Shown here: positions 5,736 through 6,410 of the stretch, one piece after another
Layout: every line of letters starts with the position of its first letter
Numbering within the stretch: position 1 is the stretch's first letter
Made by a program: the position numbers and the translations under genes
Origin: an uncultured Collinsella sp.
GTDB taxonomy: Bacteria > Actinomycetota > Coriobacteriia > Coriobacteriales > Coriobacteriaceae
DNA: 6,410 nucleotides
Direction of reading: 5' to 3'
Assembly (NCBI GenBank): GCA_900764415.1
Contig: CAAFOA010000178.1
Span: 1 to 6,410, forward strand
The notes under the pieces: model-generated
The model's input: the letters and a program-made list of their open reading frames with translations, nothing else
Databases searched by the model: none
Told to the model about the DNA's origin: nothing

Positions 5736-5756
5736 TGAGGTACATATCCCTCATGT
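5733..5756 (-). promoter_or_regulatory. Perfect inverted repeat upstream of the operon hairpin
   Basis: ACATGAGG (5733-5740) and CCTCATGT (5749-5756) pair perfectly over 8 bases with an 8-base spacer. The left arm shares three bases with the outer arm of the hairpin at 5684-5735, so in RNA the two cannot both form in full. It could instead be an operator: weak minus-strand hexamers (TTGGAG and TATGTA, 16 bases apart) overlap it. Confidence 0.45.
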
Positions 5757-5860
5757 TTCAAGCTCCAATCTGCCGGATTTGCCCAACTAAAAGTTTACGC
5801 CCACGCGCGAACAGGATTTGATTTTTGAAATATGGACGAATTCCTCGTCAGGAGGGTAAA
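5757..5860. other. Gap with no clear gene
   Basis: This segment separates the phosphoesterase leader from the small-gene region. I see no protein-like frame of useful length, no RNA gene and no strong promoter. An 18-codon plus-strand frame beginning at ATG 5833 has no good ribosome binding site. Confidence 0.5.
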
Positions 5861-5935
5861 ATGGTGCCGACGGCAGCCCAAGTTGTAGAGAGCTGGGCAG
5901 AGCCGTTGCTTAATGAAGTTGGGTCATCGTCTTAG
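5861..5935 (+). CDS. Possible 24-aa peptide
   Basis: A very short frame (begins MVPTAAQVVESW, ends VGSSS) follows a strong AGGAGGG (5850-5856) only four bases before ATG. Its stop overlaps the stop of the minus-strand 41-aa gene by four bases. The peptide is acidic and partly helical, with no known family. The ribosome binding site is the main support. A hairpin covers its centre (5870-5906, two 5-base stems). It may be a leader peptide, a remnant or chance. Confidence 0.25.
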   Translation: MVPTAAQVVESWAEPLLNEVGSSS

Positions 5936-6057
5936 CGACGGTGACCTTTCTTTTTGGGCTTCGAGCCCTGCTTGAGTGCCTTGGAAAGGCCGACAAGGGC
6001 CGTGAGGAGCGAGACCATAGCGGTCAGGAGCTTCACGAGCTCGGTGAAATCGGTCAT
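5932..6057 (-). CDS. 41-aa amphipathic, basic-tailed small peptide
   Basis: This short gene has GGGAGGTG ending six bases before ATG (6057). The product starts MTDFTELVKLLTAMVSLL and has one helix (about 4-29) with Leu/Val/Met on one side and Thr/Lys/Ser/Gly (5, 9, 12, 16, 19, 23, 26) on the other, then a basic tail KPKKKGHRR. This build is seen in membrane-acting small peptides such as type I toxins of the TisB kind, and in some holin-like or small phage peptides; no sequence family is recognised. The mRNA start region can fold so that CCUCC (about 6078-6074) pairs with the ribosome binding GGAGG (6069-6061 region), a feature of tightly controlled toxin mRNAs. It lies upstream of the phosphoesterase operon on the same strand but is separated from it by the leader hairpins. 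Confidence 0.6.
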   Translation of the reverse strand: MTDFTELVKLLTAMVSLLTALVGLSKALKQGSKPKKKGHRR

Positions 6058-6120
6058 GGGCATCACCTCCCATCGGATGGAGGGCTCTGCCCGGCACGAG
6101 GGCTGCCGACAGCAAGGACG

Positions 6121-6129
6121 ATTCTATCA
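6121..6129 (-). promoter_or_regulatory. Extended -10 promoter candidate for the 41-aa gene
   Basis: The minus strand reads TGATAGAAT: an extended TGn motif with a -10 that differs from TATAAT at one base. No good -35 lies 17 bases upstream, which extended -10 promoters can tolerate. Transcription would start near 6114 and give a leader of about 57 bases. Confidence 0.45.
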
Positions 6130-6174
6130 GAGCGGCTGACTCCCGCCCGATATTACCATCCCACCGCGCCTGTG

Positions 6175-6205
6175 CAAAAAAGAGGGCCGCCAAACAGCGA
6201 CCCTC
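6175..6205 (-). terminator. Intrinsic terminator on the minus strand
   Basis: The minus-strand RNA forms GAGGGUCGC / GCGGCCCUC, nine pairs with one U-G and a 6-base loop, followed immediately by six U (6181-6176). This is a classic rho-independent terminator. It would stop leftward transcription from the right and so insulates the 41-aa gene and the operon from whatever lies beyond. Confidence 0.85.
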
Positions 6206-6242
6206 CAGCGAAAGTGCACGTTATTTAGGACAGTCATATTCT

Positions 6243-6277
6243 TTGAAAATAATGGCTATTGTAGAATTACATATAAG
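6243..6277 (+). promoter_or_regulatory. Possible promoter of the 32-aa membrane peptide
   Basis: This A+T-rich stretch holds TTGAAA (6243-6248), TAGAAT (6262-6267) and TATAAG (6272-6277). Spacing is poor for any pair (13 or 23 bases), so it is only a candidate. Confidence 0.3.
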
Positions 6278-6299
6278 AGTCACCCGGAAGGAGCGATCG

Positions 6300-6398
6300 A
6301 TGAAAAACAAACGATTTGCCCTGAATGCACTTCTGCTAGTAGCAATATTGACGCTCTTGGTCTTCTCCTACTCATACATGAATCAGCCAAGATTTTGA
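6300..6398 (+). CDS. 32-aa single-span membrane peptide
   Basis: This short frame has a strong GGAAGGAG (6286-6293) six bases before ATG. The peptide has a basic start (MKNKRF), one hydrophobic span (about residues 8-25, LNALLLVAILTLLVFSYS) and a short polar tail ending NQPRF. It looks like a small inner-membrane protein with the basic end inside. No family is recognised. It could be a type I toxin-like peptide, a small regulator of a membrane complex, or the N-terminal relic of a longer protein. A+T content is higher than in the phosphoesterase operon. Confidence 0.55.
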   Translation: MKNKRFALNALLLVAILTLLVFSYSYMNQPRF

Positions 6399-6410
6399 TA
6401 TGCTTTATAC

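Noticed and set aside
5924..6193. 89-aa minus-strand frame
   Set aside because: It is a different frame over the 41-aa gene, which has the ribosome binding site at the right distance, and it runs into the terminator at 6175-6205.
1..6410. CRISPR array or insertion sequence
   Set aside because: No regularly spaced short repeats beyond the single tRNA-fragment duplication, and no transposase other than the tyrosine integrase.

Overview
The window looks like one end of an integrated mobile element (prophage remnant, satellite or small integrative element) in a G+C-rich bacterium. Class-level identity is a guess: actinobacterial-style codon use, high-G+C accessory genes and an encoded CCA on the tRNA fragment would fit a gut actinobacterium such as Coriobacteriia, but nothing seen here proves it. 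Base composition is mosaic. The integrase and control region (about 200-2500) is visibly richer in A+T than the accessory block (about 2950-5670), which suggests assembly from different sources.

Left edge (1-407). A perfect 65-base direct repeat (1-65 and 129-193) carries a terminator-like hairpin and the 3' end of a tRNA read on the minus strand. The second copy runs on to the anticodon loop and can be read as the 3' part of tRNA-Arg(CCU). No copy has a 5' half, as expected for the tRNA-fragment side of an integration into a tRNA gene. A diverged tRNA-like 3' end in the opposite direction lies between the copies.

Integration and control module (408-2515, plus strand). A full-length tyrosine recombinase is followed by a 218-base gap with a promoter-like site inside a dyad and two stable hairpins. 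Then come a small excisionase-like helix-turn-helix protein and a winged-helix protein.

Accessory module (2516-5760). A probable 95-aa hypothetical gene on the minus strand diverges from a plus-strand, almost entirely coiled-coil protein across a nested inverted repeat. Converging on the coiled-coil gene is a minus-strand operon of three consecutive metallophosphoesterase genes, joined by ATGA and TGATG start/stop overlaps. The last two are paralogues; the first belongs to a different branch. The operon has a structured leader containing a terminator-like hairpin with a U-tract.

Right edge (5760-6410). Genes here are very small: a 41-aa amphipathic, basic-tailed peptide (minus strand) with a strong but apparently sequestered ribosome binding site, a doubtful 24-aa plus-strand frame overlapping its stop codon, a clear minus-strand intrinsic terminator, and a 32-aa single-span membrane peptide on the plus strand. 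The other end of the element is not in the window.

The best candidates for something undescribed are the triple phosphoesterase operon with its leader and coiled-coil neighbour, and the small peptide locus beside it. Their functions cannot be read from the sequence.
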